Positions 54,797 to 63,628 are shown, counted from the first letter of the stretch. The stretch: DNA of 64,000 bases from an uncultured Flavobacteriaceae bacterium (GCA_943789465.1 CALSUF010000004.1:186001-250000), one strand, 5' to 3'. Notes: generated from the sequence alone by a model not told the origin. Program-made: numbers and translations.

Positions 54797-54840
54797 AATC
54801 ATAAACTGACAATAATAACACAGAAACTACTATCAGTCAT
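54743..54840 (+). repeat. 98-bp direct repeat, copy 2
   Basis: Identical to 53929-54026, 814 bp apart. Contains the 3' end of intact mazF and 44 bp of following sequence. Confidence 0.95.
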
Positions 54841-54916
54841 TCCATATGATATTAATTACGAGCCTCCACCCATTTACATAATTTGGCAGCTACAAAACTT
54901 TTTTTATCTTAGTAGG

Positions 54917-56194
54917 ATGCAAGAAGACTTCCTACACTATGTCTGGCAGCATAAAAAAATGAGCCTCAAATCATTGCAAACCACCACTCAAGAACCGATT
55001 ATTCTTAAGGCTGTGGGTTTGCCTAATGTCAATTCTGGCCCCGATTTTTTTAATGCTCAACTAAGTATCGGCACACAGATGTGGGCGGGTAACGTCGAAA
55101 TTCATGTCAAATCCTCCGATTGGTATGTGCACCATCACGAAACGGATGCTGCTTATGACAGTGTAATCTTACACGTGGTTTGGGAACACAACATCGATGT
55201 TTTCCGAGAAGACAATTCACCAATTCCAACTCTTGAACTCAAAAACTATGTCCTTCCACACACTTTTAAAAATTACACCTCATTATTGAGTCAGAAGCAA
55301 TCTTGGATTCCTTGTGAATCTAGTATTAAGGATGTAGATGCTTTTACGATCAATCATTGGCTGGAGCGTTTGTATTTAGAGCGTTTGGAAGGAAAGTACA
55401 AAGCTATTGAAACACAACTCATTGAATCCAAGCAAGATTGGGAAGCCGTTTTGTTTTGGCAACTCTCCAAAAACTTTGGGCTTAAAGTCAATGGAGAGGC
55501 TTTTTTAAGTGTTTCAAAATCAATTAATTTTTCGGTCGTTCGTAAATCACAACACGAAGTCCATCTCCTTGAAGCCCTTTTTTTTGGGCAAGCAGGCCTT
55601 TTGGATACAGAAGCACAAGACCGGTATATTTCTGAACTCAAAAGTACCTATGAATTCTTGAAAAATAAATTCTCACTTTCAAGAGCAGGTGTGGTACCAG
55701 TACAATTCTTTAGATTGCGTCCGCCTAATTTTCCAACCATCCGATTGGCACAGTTAGCAGCGCTCTACAGCCGATCTTCAAATTTGTTTTCAAGAATTAT
55801 TGAAGCACAAACCTCAGACCAGTTGTATGCTATTTTTGAAGGGTTTACATCCAAGTTTTGGGATACGCATTACACCTTTCAGAAGCCCTCAAAATCAACA
55901 CCAAAAACCTTGACAAAAGCGTTTATGAATTTACTAATTATCAACACCATCCTCCCAATGAAGTTTGCCTTTAATAAATTCAATCGCCATTCCAATCAAG
56001 AGGATATTGTAGGAATAATGCGTAAAATCCCTTTGGAGCACAATAGTATTGTCGATAAATTTTACACGTTTTACGCGTTTGGAAAGACTGCGTTAGAGTC
56101 TCAGGCGTTACTTCAATTAAAACAAAATTATTGTTCAAAAAATAAATGTCTTCAATGTGCGATTGGTAGTGCACTTTTGAATCGAAATTCATAA
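54917..56194 (+). CDS. DUF2851 family protein
   Basis: 425 residues, cytoplasmic, full length for the Bacteroidota family. Opening EDFLHYVWQHKKM, then GLPNVNSGPDFFNAQLSIGTQMWAGNVEIHVKSSDWYVHHH (possible nuclease-like E-x-H), and RPPNFPTIRLAQLAALYS. C-terminal Cys cluster KQNYCSKNKCLQCAIG. Function unknown. Precedes the PspC gene by 8 bp. Confidence 0.85.
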   Translation: MQEDFLHYVWQHKKMSLKSLQTTTQEPIILKAVGLPNVNSGPDFFNAQLSIGTQMWAGNVEIHVKSSDWYVHHHETDAAYDSVILHVVWEHNIDVFREDNSPIPTLELKNYVLPHTFKNYTSLLSQKQSWIPCESSIKDVDAFTINHWLERLYLERLEGKYKAIETQLIESKQDWEAVLFWQLSKNFGLKVNGEAFLSVSKSINFSVVRKSQHEVHLLEALFFGQAGLLDTEAQDRYISELKSTYEFLKNKFSLSRAGVVPVQFFRLRPPNFPTIRLAQLAALYSRSSNLFSRIIEAQTSDQLYAIFEGFTSKFWDTHYTFQKPSKSTPKTLTKAFMNLLIINTILPMKFAFNKFNRHSNQEDIVGIMRKIPLEHNSIVDKFYTFYAFGKTALESQALLQLKQNYCSKNKCLQCAIGSALLNRNS

Positions 56195-56202
56195 ATTGCA
56201 GT

Positions 56203-56430
56203 ATGAAATTATTATACAAAGGACTTTTCAATTTACAAAAATATGGATTTTATGTGTGTCAGCGTATTGCCGACCGTTTTGGAATGCGAGCCAAAGTTGT
56301 CCGAACGTCCTTTATTTACCTAACATTTGTAACACTAGGTTTTGGATTTGCATTTTATTTATTCTTGGCATTTTGGATTCGTATAAAGGATTTGATATAC
56401 ACCAAAAGAACCTCTGTTTTTGATATTTAA
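56203..56430 (+). CDS. PspC domain protein (75 aa)
   Basis: Single PspC domain: basic N-terminus (LFNLQKYGFYVCQRIADRFGMRAKVVRTSF) and a transmembrane helix (IYLTFVTLGFGFAFYLFLAFWI). PspC proteins sit in the inner membrane and sense envelope stress in proteobacteria. 6 bp separate it from the TrkA-type channel, so co-transcription is likely. Confidence 0.85.
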   Translation: MKLLYKGLFNLQKYGFYVCQRIADRFGMRAKVVRTSFIYLTFVTLGFGFAFYLFLAFWIRIKDLIYTKRTSVFDI

Positions 56431-56435
56431 AACCT

Positions 56436-57464
56436 ATGGGAAATCCGCTTATCAAACTTTTCAGATCTAAAATTAGCACAGCGATTATCTTATTGGTACT
56501 GTTGCTTTTTACAGGTATAATAGGATTTAAAATCATTTCCGATTATTCATGGATTGATGCGCTTTACATGACTGTAATCACTATAACAACAGTTGGTTTT
56601 GGAGAAGTACAGCCTTTAGATCCTCAGGCCAAAATATTTACTATTTTCTTGATATTAACCAGTGTTATAATCGTTGGATATGCCCTCACAATTATTACAG
56701 AATTTATAATTTCTAAAAATGATATATCTGAACTAAAACAAAAGAAGATGCAAAAAAAAATTGATGCACTATCCAATCATGTTGTTATATGTGGATTTGG
56801 AAGAAATGGAAAGCAAGCTGCCAAAAAGTTATTGACTCATAAACGTTCTTTTGTGGTTGTAGAATCTAATAAAGAAATTATCGACAAGCATCAAAATGAA
56901 GACATTCTCTTTGTCTTAGGAAATGCCAACGAAGATGAGGTACTTCAATTAGCAGGCATTGAACGTGCCGAGTGTTTAATTTCTGCACTGCCCAACGATT
57001 CTGACAATGTATTTGTAGTGTTGTCTGCACGTCAAATGAATAATACAGCACGTATTATCAGTCGAGCCTCCAATGAGTCTTCTAATAGTAAGCTTAAATT
57101 AGCAGGTGCTAATAATGTTATTTTACCAGATAAAATCGGTGGAGATCATATGGCATCTTTAGTGGTTGTTCCAGATTTATTGGAATTTATAGACAACCTA
57201 TCTATTGTGGGAAGTAGTAGTATTAATATTGAAGAAATTGCAGTTGAAAAACTATACAATACTTCTAATATCAAAACAATTCAAGACTTAGATTTGCGAA
57301 AAAAAACGGGCTGTAATGTAATTGGATACAAGGACGAAACGGGGCATTACACCATCAACCCTGAGGCCAATCAAAAACTAGATCCAAACTCTAAAGTGAT
57401 TGTTTTGGGGCGTCCAGAACAAATTCAAAATTTAAACAACACCTATAATATTGATGTTGATTAG
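56436..57464 (+). CDS. potassium channel with TrkA (RCK) domains
   Basis: 342 residues: two helices around a pore loop with the K+ filter TVGFGE (about 49-54), then RCK-N NAD-binding domain (VVICGFGRNGKQAAKKLL, VVESNKEIID, GNANEDEVLQLAG) and RCK-C. Kch/MthK-type. Six bp after the PspC gene. Confidence 0.92.
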   Translation: MGNPLIKLFRSKISTAIILLVLLLFTGIIGFKIISDYSWIDALYMTVITITTVGFGEVQPLDPQAKIFTIFLILTSVIIVGYALTIITEFIISKNDISELKQKKMQKKIDALSNHVVICGFGRNGKQAAKKLLTHKRSFVVVESNKEIIDKHQNEDILFVLGNANEDEVLQLAGIERAECLISALPNDSDNVFVVLSARQMNNTARIISRASNESSNSKLKLAGANNVILPDKIGGDHMASLVVVPDLLEFIDNLSIVGSSSINIEEIAVEKLYNTSNIKTIQDLDLRKKTGCNVIGYKDETGHYTINPEANQKLDPNSKVIVLGRPEQIQNLNNTYNIDVD

Positions 57465-57563
57465 TTCCTAGAAGTTTGAGTTTTTAAACCACTACCGAAT
57501 TTTAATATTTCATTTTTTTTCACCATCTTGTTCGCTCATTAATTATAATTACAAACTTTCTTT

Positions 57564-59165
57564 ATGAAATCGTTCTTTCAAACTACTATTGCTTTAATTT
57601 TTCCATACATTTCCTTTGCACAAGAAAAAGGGCTCGATCAAAAAATTGACGAAGCTTTTCAGCCTGTAGCAGATGCCTTTTTTGATGCTATTTTCTTTAC
57701 TGTATACAAAGGAGATACGTTTACAATTCCGTTTGTACTGGTCTTGTTGGTCGGTAGCGCATTGTTTTTCACGGTTTATTTTGGGTTTCCAAACATTCGT
57801 TTTTTTGGTAAAGCAATTAATGTTGTAAGAGGAAAATATGACCATGTTGACCATGGCGTATCTGAAGCTATGTATGGAGATTCTACTCCTGGAGGTGATG
57901 CAATAGAAACGATTAAAGATGAAAGTGCTGAGGGAGAAGTAAGTCATTTTCAAGCCTTGGCAACTGCAGTTTCTGGAACTGTAGGAAATGGAAATATTGC
58001 AGGAGTTGCTTTAGCAATTGCTTTGGGTGGTCCAGGGGCTACTTTTTGGATGATTGTTTGTGGACTTTTAGGAATGTCTACAAAATTTGTAGAATGTACT
58101 TTAGGTGTTCAATTTAGAGATGTGGGCGAGGACGGCACTGTATACGGTGGTCCAATGTATTATATAAGTAAAGGTTTAAAATCAAAAGGGTTTGCTAAAA
58201 TAGGTAAAGTGATTGCTGCTATTTTTGCAGTATTTTGTATTGGAGGCTCTTTTGGAGGAGGTAATGCTGCACAATCCAATCAAGCGACCATAGTCATAAA
58301 AGAATTATTTAATTGGGATAGTACTGCCGCAGGTGCAATTGTTGGAGTTGTATTAGCAGTACTTGTTGGTATAATTATAATTGGAGGTATCAAACGTATT
58401 GCTCAAGTTACTGAAAAGGTAGTGCCTTTTATGGCAGTTATGTATGTTGTAGCATGTTTGTATATTATTCTATCTAACTTTAGTTTAGTTGATGATGCCA
58501 TTAGCCTTATTGTTAGAGAAGCTTTTAATCCAACAGCCTTTGGAGTTGGTTCTGTAATTGGAGTAGTAATTGTAGGATTCCAAAGAGCCGCCTTTTCAAA
58601 TGAAGCTGGAGCAGGTTCTGCATCCATTGCACATTCAGCTGTTAAAACAAAATATTCTGCTTCTGAAGGGTTGGTAGCGTTACTTGAGCCATTTATCGAT
58701 ACCGTTGTTATTTGTACGATGACTGCTTTAGTTATTGTGATTTTTAATTTTGGTGGCTTCTTTGAGTATGGTGGTGATGGTTCAGGTGTTGTTTATATTG
58801 ATGGACAAGCTTTTGAAGGCGCAGGAATCACTTCCAAAGCTTTTGCTCAATACATACCTTACTCTAATATCTTCTTAACCATTGCCGTGGTATTGTTTGC
58901 AGTATCAACAATGATTTCATGGTCCTATTACGGCCTACAATCTTGGAAGTTTTTATTTGGTAGAGGAAAGCTAGCTGACTTAGTTTATAAATTATTATTC
59001 TTGTTATTTATAGTCATTGGAGCTGCAGCGAGTATGGGGTCTATATGGAAATTCTCTGATGCAATGATATTTGCTATGATTTTCCCGAACATGGTCGGAT
59101 TGTTCTTCTTATTTCCTATCGTAAAGAAGGAATTAACTAAGTACTTGAAAGCTATCAAAAAATAG
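57564..59165 (+). CDS. sodium:alanine symporter (AGCS family), second copy
   Basis: 533 residues, larger than the 46297 protein owing to an N-terminal extension with signal-like helix (TIALIFPYISFAQEKG) and an inserted loop (HGVSEAMYGDSTPGGDAIE). AGCS blocks HFQALATAVSGTVGNGNIAGVALAIALGGPGA, STKFVECTLGVQFRD and GFQRAAFSNEAGAGSASIAHSAVKT are intact. Imports an amino acid with Na+. Confidence 0.92.
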   Translation: MKSFFQTTIALIFPYISFAQEKGLDQKIDEAFQPVADAFFDAIFFTVYKGDTFTIPFVLVLLVGSALFFTVYFGFPNIRFFGKAINVVRGKYDHVDHGVSEAMYGDSTPGGDAIETIKDESAEGEVSHFQALATAVSGTVGNGNIAGVALAIALGGPGATFWMIVCGLLGMSTKFVECTLGVQFRDVGEDGTVYGGPMYYISKGLKSKGFAKIGKVIAAIFAVFCIGGSFGGGNAAQSNQATIVIKELFNWDSTAAGAIVGVVLAVLVGIIIIGGIKRIAQVTEKVVPFMAVMYVVACLYIILSNFSLVDDAISLIVREAFNPTAFGVGSVIGVVIVGFQRAAFSNEAGAGSASIAHSAVKTKYSASEGLVALLEPFIDTVVICTMTALVIVIFNFGGFFEYGGDGSGVVYIDGQAFEGAGITSKAFAQYIPYSNIFLTIAVVLFAVSTMISWSYYGLQSWKFLFGRGKLADLVYKLLFLLFIVIGAAASMGSIWKFSDAMIFAMIFPNMVGLFFLFPIVKKELTKYLKAIKK

Positions 59166-59181
59166 GTATGATTGTCCCCAA

Positions 59182-60048
59182 ATGAAATTTTACACCTACT
59201 TTTCAAACCAACAAAGGGTAGCAGTCATTGTGTTGATTCTTATCATCATATCGCTCCAACTATCTTGGGTATCTCATAACGAATTACCAACAAATACGTT
59301 TAATGTAGGGCCTGAAACCTATTTAAAATTTCAAAAGGAAGTAGACAGTTTAGTGGCAAAGCAACAACAAAACTCAGTCCCAAAAATATACCCTTTCAAT
59401 CCAAATTATATAACCGATTACAAGGGGTATGCTCTTGGAATGAGTGCCGAAGAAATCGATCGACTGCATGCCTATAGAGCCAAAAATAAATGGGTAAACA
59501 CAAGCAAAGAATTTCAACATGTAACCAAAGTGTCGGATCCACTTCTTAAACGAATCGCGCCTTATTTTAAATTTCCAGATTGGGTATCGAAACCCTCTCA
59601 AAAATTGACATCAAACCCAATTAATTTGACGAAATCGTTTTTACAAAAAATCGATTTAAACAAGGCTACTGCTAGTCAGCTTCAAAAAGTATACGGAATA
59701 GGCGCTTTTTATTCGAAACGTATTATAAGATACAGAGATTCTTTTGAAGGTGGTTTTATTTCTGATATACAATTACAAGGAATTAGTGGGTTGACTTCAG
59801 AGGTTATAGATAACATTCTTAAGCGATTCACAGTCAAATCCCCTAGGCAGGTTAACAAAACAAGTTTAAATTCGGCCACAATAGAGCAATTAGTGAGCAT
59901 AGAGTTTATCGATTATGAATTGGCATATGAGATCATAGAATTGCGAATGTTAAGGGATGGTTATAGTACTCTTGATGAATTAACAAAAGTTAAAGAATTT
60001 CCTAAGGAAAAATTAGAAATTATTAAATTATATTTGTCACTCAACTAA
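59182..60048 (+). CDS. helix-hairpin-helix protein, ComEA-like
   Basis: 288 residues. One N-terminal membrane helix (VAVIVLILIIISLQLSWV), then tandem HhH repeats (KIDLNKATASQLQKVYGIGAFYSKRIIRYRD, TSLNSATIEQLVSIEFIDYELAYEIIELR). Membrane-anchored DNA-binding protein, perhaps in DNA uptake or binding. Lies 16 bp after the AGCS gene and 7 bp before the acyl-CoA dehydrogenase gene. Confidence 0.82.
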   Translation: MKFYTYFSNQQRVAVIVLILIIISLQLSWVSHNELPTNTFNVGPETYLKFQKEVDSLVAKQQQNSVPKIYPFNPNYITDYKGYALGMSAEEIDRLHAYRAKNKWVNTSKEFQHVTKVSDPLLKRIAPYFKFPDWVSKPSQKLTSNPINLTKSFLQKIDLNKATASQLQKVYGIGAFYSKRIIRYRDSFEGGFISDIQLQGISGLTSEVIDNILKRFTVKSPRQVNKTSLNSATIEQLVSIEFIDYELAYEIIELRMLRDGYSTLDELTKVKEFPKEKLEIIKLYLSLN

Positions 60049-60055
60049 ATTAGAC

Positions 60056-61195
60056 ATGGATTTTAATTATTCAGAAGAGCAGAATTTGATTGCCAATGCT
60101 GCCAAAGAATTTGCAGAGCAATACATTAGACCACACATTATGGAGTGGGATGAATCTCAGCATTTCCCTGCAGACGTGCTTCACAAAGCAGGTGAGATGG
60201 GTTTTATGGGAGTTTTTATCCCTGAAGAATACGGAGGTTCTGGATTTGGGTACCACGAATACATTGCCATAATTGAAGAAATATCTAAAGTAGATCCCTC
60301 TATAGGACTGTCTATCGCCGCTCACAATTCGCTTTGTACGGGTCACATATACTATTTTGGTAATGAAACACAAAAACAAAAATGGCTTCCAAAATTAGCC
60401 ACAGGAGAGTGGATCGGTGCTTGGGGATTGACAGAACATAACACGGGGAGTGATGCTGGAGGTATGAACACAACTGCTGTCAAAGATGGCGATCATTATA
60501 TTCTGAATGGTTCTAAAAATTTTATAACACATGGTCGTAGCGGAAATATTGCTGTTGTGATTGCCCGAACTGGCGAAAAAGGAGACTCTCATGGAATGTC
60601 TGCTTTTGTAATTGAAAAAGGAACGCCAGGGTTTTCATCTGGTAAAAAAGAAGATAAATTAGGAATGCGTGCAAGTGAAACAGCCGAATTAATATTTGAT
60701 AATTGTCGCATACCCAAGGAAAATCTACTAGGCGAAGAAGGTGAAGGGTTTGTACAGTCGCTCAAAATATTAGATGGCGGACGAATTTCGATTGGAGCAT
60801 TATCCCTAGGGATTTCTAAAGGAGCCTATGAAGCCTCTTTAAAATATGCTAAAGAACGTGTTCAGTTTGGAAAACCAATTTCAAGTTTTCAGGGAATATC
60901 TTTCAAGCTGTCGGACATGGCCACAGAAATAGAAGCTTCAGAATTGTTGTTACATAAATCAGCGTTTTTGAAAAACAATGGAAAAAAAGTTACTACTCTA
61001 GGTGCCATGGCCAAAATGTATGCGAGTGAATCCTGTGTCAAAATAGCGAATGATGCTGTTCAAATTCATGGCGGCTATGGGTATTCAAAAGATTATCCAG
61101 TTGAAAAATTCTACAGAGATTCTAAATTATGTACAATTGGAGAGGGCACTACCGAAATACAAAAGGTAGTCATCTCAAGAAATATTTTAAAATAA
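60056..61195 (+). CDS. acyl-CoA dehydrogenase
   Basis: 379 residues, FAD flavoenzyme of beta-oxidation or branched-chain acid degradation. Signatures WIGAWGLTEHNTGSDAGGMNTTA and the C-terminal IHGGYGYSKDYPVEKFYRDSKLCTIGEGTTEIQKVVISR (catalytic region). Chain-length specificity not assignable. Confidence 0.93.
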   Translation: MDFNYSEEQNLIANAAKEFAEQYIRPHIMEWDESQHFPADVLHKAGEMGFMGVFIPEEYGGSGFGYHEYIAIIEEISKVDPSIGLSIAAHNSLCTGHIYYFGNETQKQKWLPKLATGEWIGAWGLTEHNTGSDAGGMNTTAVKDGDHYILNGSKNFITHGRSGNIAVVIARTGEKGDSHGMSAFVIEKGTPGFSSGKKEDKLGMRASETAELIFDNCRIPKENLLGEEGEGFVQSLKILDGGRISIGALSLGISKGAYEASLKYAKERVQFGKPISSFQGISFKLSDMATEIEASELLLHKSAFLKNNGKKVTTLGAMAKMYASESCVKIANDAVQIHGGYGYSKDYPVEKFYRDSKLCTIGEGTTEIQKVVISRNILK

Positions 61196-61198
61196 GTA

Positions 61199-61227
61199 TT
61201 GCAAAACAATAATTAAGTTTATATTTG
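61199..61227 (+). promoter_or_regulatory. promoter of rpsU
   Basis: TTG at 61199-61201, 18-nt spacer, TATATTTG at 61220-61227. Confidence 0.75.
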
Positions 61228-61246
61228 CACACGAAATCTAAAAGAG

Positions 61247-61253
61247 GGGAGGT
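61247..61253 (+). promoter_or_regulatory. strong Shine-Dalgarno site of rpsU
   Basis: GGGAGGT lies 8 nt before ATG 61262 and matches the anti-SD. Bacteroidota rarely use SD sites because their ribosomes hide the anti-SD; rpsU is a known exception, proposed to sense ribosomes lacking bS21. Confidence 0.85.
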
Positions 61254-61261
61254 TAAAAACT

Positions 61262-61456
61262 ATGTTAATAATACCAATAAAAGAAGGAGAAAATATAGAC
61301 AGAGCGCTAAAACGTTTCAAACGAAAGTTTGACAAAACAGGAACAAAGCGATCTTTACAAACGCGTAAGCAGTTCATAAAGCCCTCTGTAAAACGTAGAG
61401 CACAAATTCAAAAAGCGCAATACATCCAAGGACTAAGAGACGCTGAAAACTTATAA
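61262..61456 (+). CDS. rpsU: 30S ribosomal protein bS21
   Basis: 64-residue basic protein: MLIIPIKEGENIDRALKRFKRKF and KRSLQTRKQFIKPSVKRR. In Bacteroidota, bS21 with bS18 and bS6 helps hide the anti-Shine-Dalgarno end of 16S rRNA (established for Flavobacterium johnsoniae). The strong SD ahead of the gene fits autoregulation: ribosomes lacking bS21 would translate rpsU. Followed by a good terminator. Confidence 0.95.
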   Translation: MLIIPIKEGENIDRALKRFKRKFDKTGTKRSLQTRKQFIKPSVKRRAQIQKAQYIQGLRDAENL

Positions 61457-61479
61457 GTTTTCAAAATCAATACCAAACA

Positions 61480-61505
61480 AAGCACCTTATTTAAGGTGCT
61501 TTTTT
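61480..61505 (+). terminator. intrinsic terminator of rpsU
   Basis: AAGCACCTTA (61480-61489) and TAAGGTGCTT (61492-61501), then T-run. Confidence 0.9.
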
Positions 61506-61548
61506 GATATTTAACGGTTTGTAAATTAGTACTCTAAGTGTTAAAAAT

Positions 61549-61579
61549 TTTGGTTTACTCATTTTTTTTATTAAATTTG
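61549..61579 (+). promoter_or_regulatory. promoter of the small membrane protein gene
   Basis: TTTG at 61549-61552, 19-nt spacer, TAAATTTG at 61572-61579. Places the start at ATG 61602 rather than GTG 61581. Confidence 0.7.
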
Positions 61580-61601
61580 AGTGAACCAAAATCTATATAT
61601 T

Positions 61602-61997
61602 ATGAACACAAAATCTTTTATCTTGTCAGGTATCGCCGGTACCGTTGTAAGTTTTTTACTAGGCTTCCTTTTTTATGGTTTCCTTTTTACAGATCTTCAT
61701 CCAGATGGATCGGAACCATGCATGTTATTCATTTTTCTAGGATGCTTGTTTTACGCCTTCGCATTTGCCCTAATATATAACCGTTGGGCAAATATTAGTA
61801 CTTTTAATTCAGGTGCTAAGGCAGGGTTCTTAATAGGCCTTCTGTGGACGCTTAGCATGAATTTTTTCATGTATTCGTCTGGAACTAGCTTAGATTCAAA
61901 TTTTTTATTACTAGTTGCAATTGATGCGGTATCTGCTGCCATTATGGGAGGAGTGATTGGATTTGTTATAGCCAAGACAAAACCTAAAACTCTTTAA
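61602..61997 (+). CDS. membrane protein, unknown (131 aa)
   Basis: 131 residues from ATG 61602; four hydrophobic helices (SFILSGIAGTVVSFLLGFLFYGFLF, FIFLGCLFYAFAFALIY, AGFLIGLLWTLSMNFFMY, LLLVAIDAVSAAIMGGVIGFVIA). Not assigned to a family with confidence. A canonical promoter and its own terminator (62012) make it monocistronic. The longer GTG start at 61581 lies too near the promoter. Confidence 0.75.
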   Translation: MNTKSFILSGIAGTVVSFLLGFLFYGFLFTDLHPDGSEPCMLFIFLGCLFYAFAFALIYNRWANISTFNSGAKAGFLIGLLWTLSMNFFMYSSGTSLDSNFLLLVAIDAVSAAIMGGVIGFVIAKTKPKTL

Positions 61998-62011
61998 ATC
62001 CATCAAAAATT

Positions 62012-62043
62012 CCCGTTAGAAACCTTGTGTTTTTAACGGGTTT
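62012..62043 (+). terminator. intrinsic terminator after the membrane protein gene
   Basis: CCCGTTA (62012-62018) and TAACGGG (62034-62040) form the stem; three T follow. Confidence 0.75.
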
Positions 62044-62086
62044 ATCAGAATATTTTACTATATTGTTGTAGTTAATACTATGAGCA

Positions 62087-62974
62087 ATGCACATCCAAAA
62101 ATTTATCGATTATTTATTGCTAGAGAAAAAATATTCTCAAAATACAGTTGTAGCATACAAAAACGATATTGAAGCATTCCAATTGTTTTTAACTCAAGAA
62201 TTTTCTGATTCCAATATTTCAAAAGCAAATTATTCCCAAATACGAACTTGGGTTGTCCAGTTAGTAGATTCTAAAATCTCTAACCGAACTATCAATCGGA
62301 AGGTTTCCTCCTTAAATAGTTATTTTAAATTTTTATTAAAAACAACATCCATTGAATTGAACCCTTTAGTAAAACACAAAGCACTTAAGGTGAGTAAAAA
62401 GATACAAATACCCTTTTCTGAAACAGAAGTCAATTCTGTATTGAACAACATTGATACGAACACCTTTGAAGGATTGCGAGACAAACTCATTGTGGAACTG
62501 TTTTATTCAACAGGAATTCGTCGTATAGAATTAGTGCAACTTCAACTCAAAGATATTGATCTATCCCAAGGATTGATAAAGGTATTAGGCAAGCAAAATA
62601 AAGAACGGTTTATACCGTTACTTCCTACAGTGATGGATACGATAGAAGCTTATCTCTCAAAACGTTTAAAACTAGTAACCATAACTAACCCTTCTGTTTT
62701 ATTTCTAACCAAAAAAGGAACAAAAGTCTATGAGATGTTAGTTTACAGGGTTATTACAAGTTATTTTGATAACATATCAACCAAAGTGAAAAAAAGTCCA
62801 CATATTTTGAGACACTCTTTTGCAACACATTTATTAAATAATGGTGCTGATTTAAATGCTGTAAAGGATCTATTAGGCCATTCGAGTTTGGCAGCAACTC
62901 AGGTTTATACCCATAATAATGTTTCAGAACTAAAAAAAGTATATGAAAAATCACATCCTAGAAATTTATCCTAG
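62087..62974 (+). CDS. xerC: tyrosine recombinase (XerC/D-like)
   Basis: 295 residues. N-terminal SAM-like DNA-binding domain (FIDYLLLEKKYSQNTVVAYKNDIEAF) and C-terminal catalytic domain with the R-H-R-H-Y set: STGIRRIEL (Arg about 145), HILRHSFATHLLNNG (His, Arg), LLGHSSLAATQVYTHNN (His and Tyr nucleophile near 273). Resolves chromosome dimers at dif. Full length. Which of XerC or XerD is uncertain. Confidence 0.88.
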   Translation: MHIQKFIDYLLLEKKYSQNTVVAYKNDIEAFQLFLTQEFSDSNISKANYSQIRTWVVQLVDSKISNRTINRKVSSLNSYFKFLLKTTSIELNPLVKHKALKVSKKIQIPFSETEVNSVLNNIDTNTFEGLRDKLIVELFYSTGIRRIELVQLQLKDIDLSQGLIKVLGKQNKERFIPLLPTVMDTIEAYLSKRLKLVTITNPSVLFLTKKGTKVYEMLVYRVITSYFDNISTKVKKSPHILRHSFATHLLNNGADLNAVKDLLGHSSLAATQVYTHNNVSELKKVYEKSHPRNLS

Positions 62975-63002
62975 GACAATTATTAAACCAAAAAAATAAA
63001 TT

Positions 63003-63305
63003 ATGAAAGTACACACTCAGTCTATAAATTTTAATGCCGACCAAAAATTAATTAACTTTATTCAGAAACGAATGGATAAATTAGACTTGTTTTTTGATAA
63101 GATTATAAAATCAAATGTTTATTTGAAGGTAGAGAATACTTCAGAAAAAGAAAATAAAATATTTGAAGTTCAACTCTCTATTCCAGGTGATGTTATCGTT
63201 ATTAAGAAGGTTTCTAAAACTTTTGAAGAGGGATTAGATGCAGCTGTACATTCATTAGAAAGACAGTTAAAAAAGCGAAAAGAAAAATTACGTCAATTTT
63301 CATGA
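63003..63305 (+). CDS. hpf: ribosome hibernation promoting factor, short form
   Basis: 100 residues, HPF/RaiA (YfiA-like) fold: VHTQSINFNADQKLINFIQKRMDKLDLFFD and DAAVHSLERQLKKRKEKLRQFS. Binds the 30S subunit to idle ribosomes under starvation. Short form lacks the dimerisation C-terminal domain. It is followed by the tRNA/tuf cluster. Confidence 0.88.
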   Translation: MKVHTQSINFNADQKLINFIQKRMDKLDLFFDKIIKSNVYLKVENTSEKENKIFEVQLSIPGDVIVIKKVSKTFEEGLDAAVHSLERQLKKRKEKLRQFS

Positions 63306-63325
63306 TAAAATTTTACAAAAAATGT

Positions 63326-63355
63326 TTTGAAACAAGAAAAATATATATACATTTG
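63326..63355 (+). promoter_or_regulatory. promoter of the tRNA-tuf operon
   Basis: TTTG at 63326-63329, 18-nt spacer, TACATTTG at 63348-63355, ahead of the four tRNA genes and tuf. Confidence 0.75.
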
Positions 63356-63357
63356 CA

Positions 63358-63383
63358 GTCCGTTAGAAATAGCGGGCTTTTTT
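63358..63383 (+). terminator. terminator-like hairpin at the tRNA operon leader
   Basis: GTCCGTT (63358-63364) pairs with AGCGGGC (63371-63377) using G-T pairs, then six T. It overlaps the expected transcription start and is likely the hpf terminator, or an attenuator. Confidence 0.45.
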
Positions 63384-63407
63384 AGTGCCTAATCGTACTG
63401 AAGAAAA

Positions 63408-63481
63408 GCCGATGTAGCTCAGCTGGCTAGAGCAGCTGATTTGTAATCAGCAGGTCGTGGGTTCGAGTCCCTCCATCGGCT
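63408..63481 (+). tRNA. tRNA-Thr (anticodon TGT)
   Basis: 74 nt. Acceptor GCCGATG with CATCGGC, D-arm, anticodon loop TTTGTAA (TGT), variable AGGTC, T-arm GGGTTCGAGTCCC. Discriminator T, CCA not encoded. Confidence 0.95.
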
Positions 63482-63518
63482 CAAGTTCTTTAAAAGAGTG
63501 AAATATTATTTAAATTGA

Positions 63519-63600
<82 letters not shown>

Positions 63601-63628
63601 CATTTAAATGAATGGATTAAATTAAATT

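Noticed and set aside
61581..61601. GTG start for the small membrane protein
   Set aside because: It lies 2 nt after the -7 box; ATG 61602 is the natural start.
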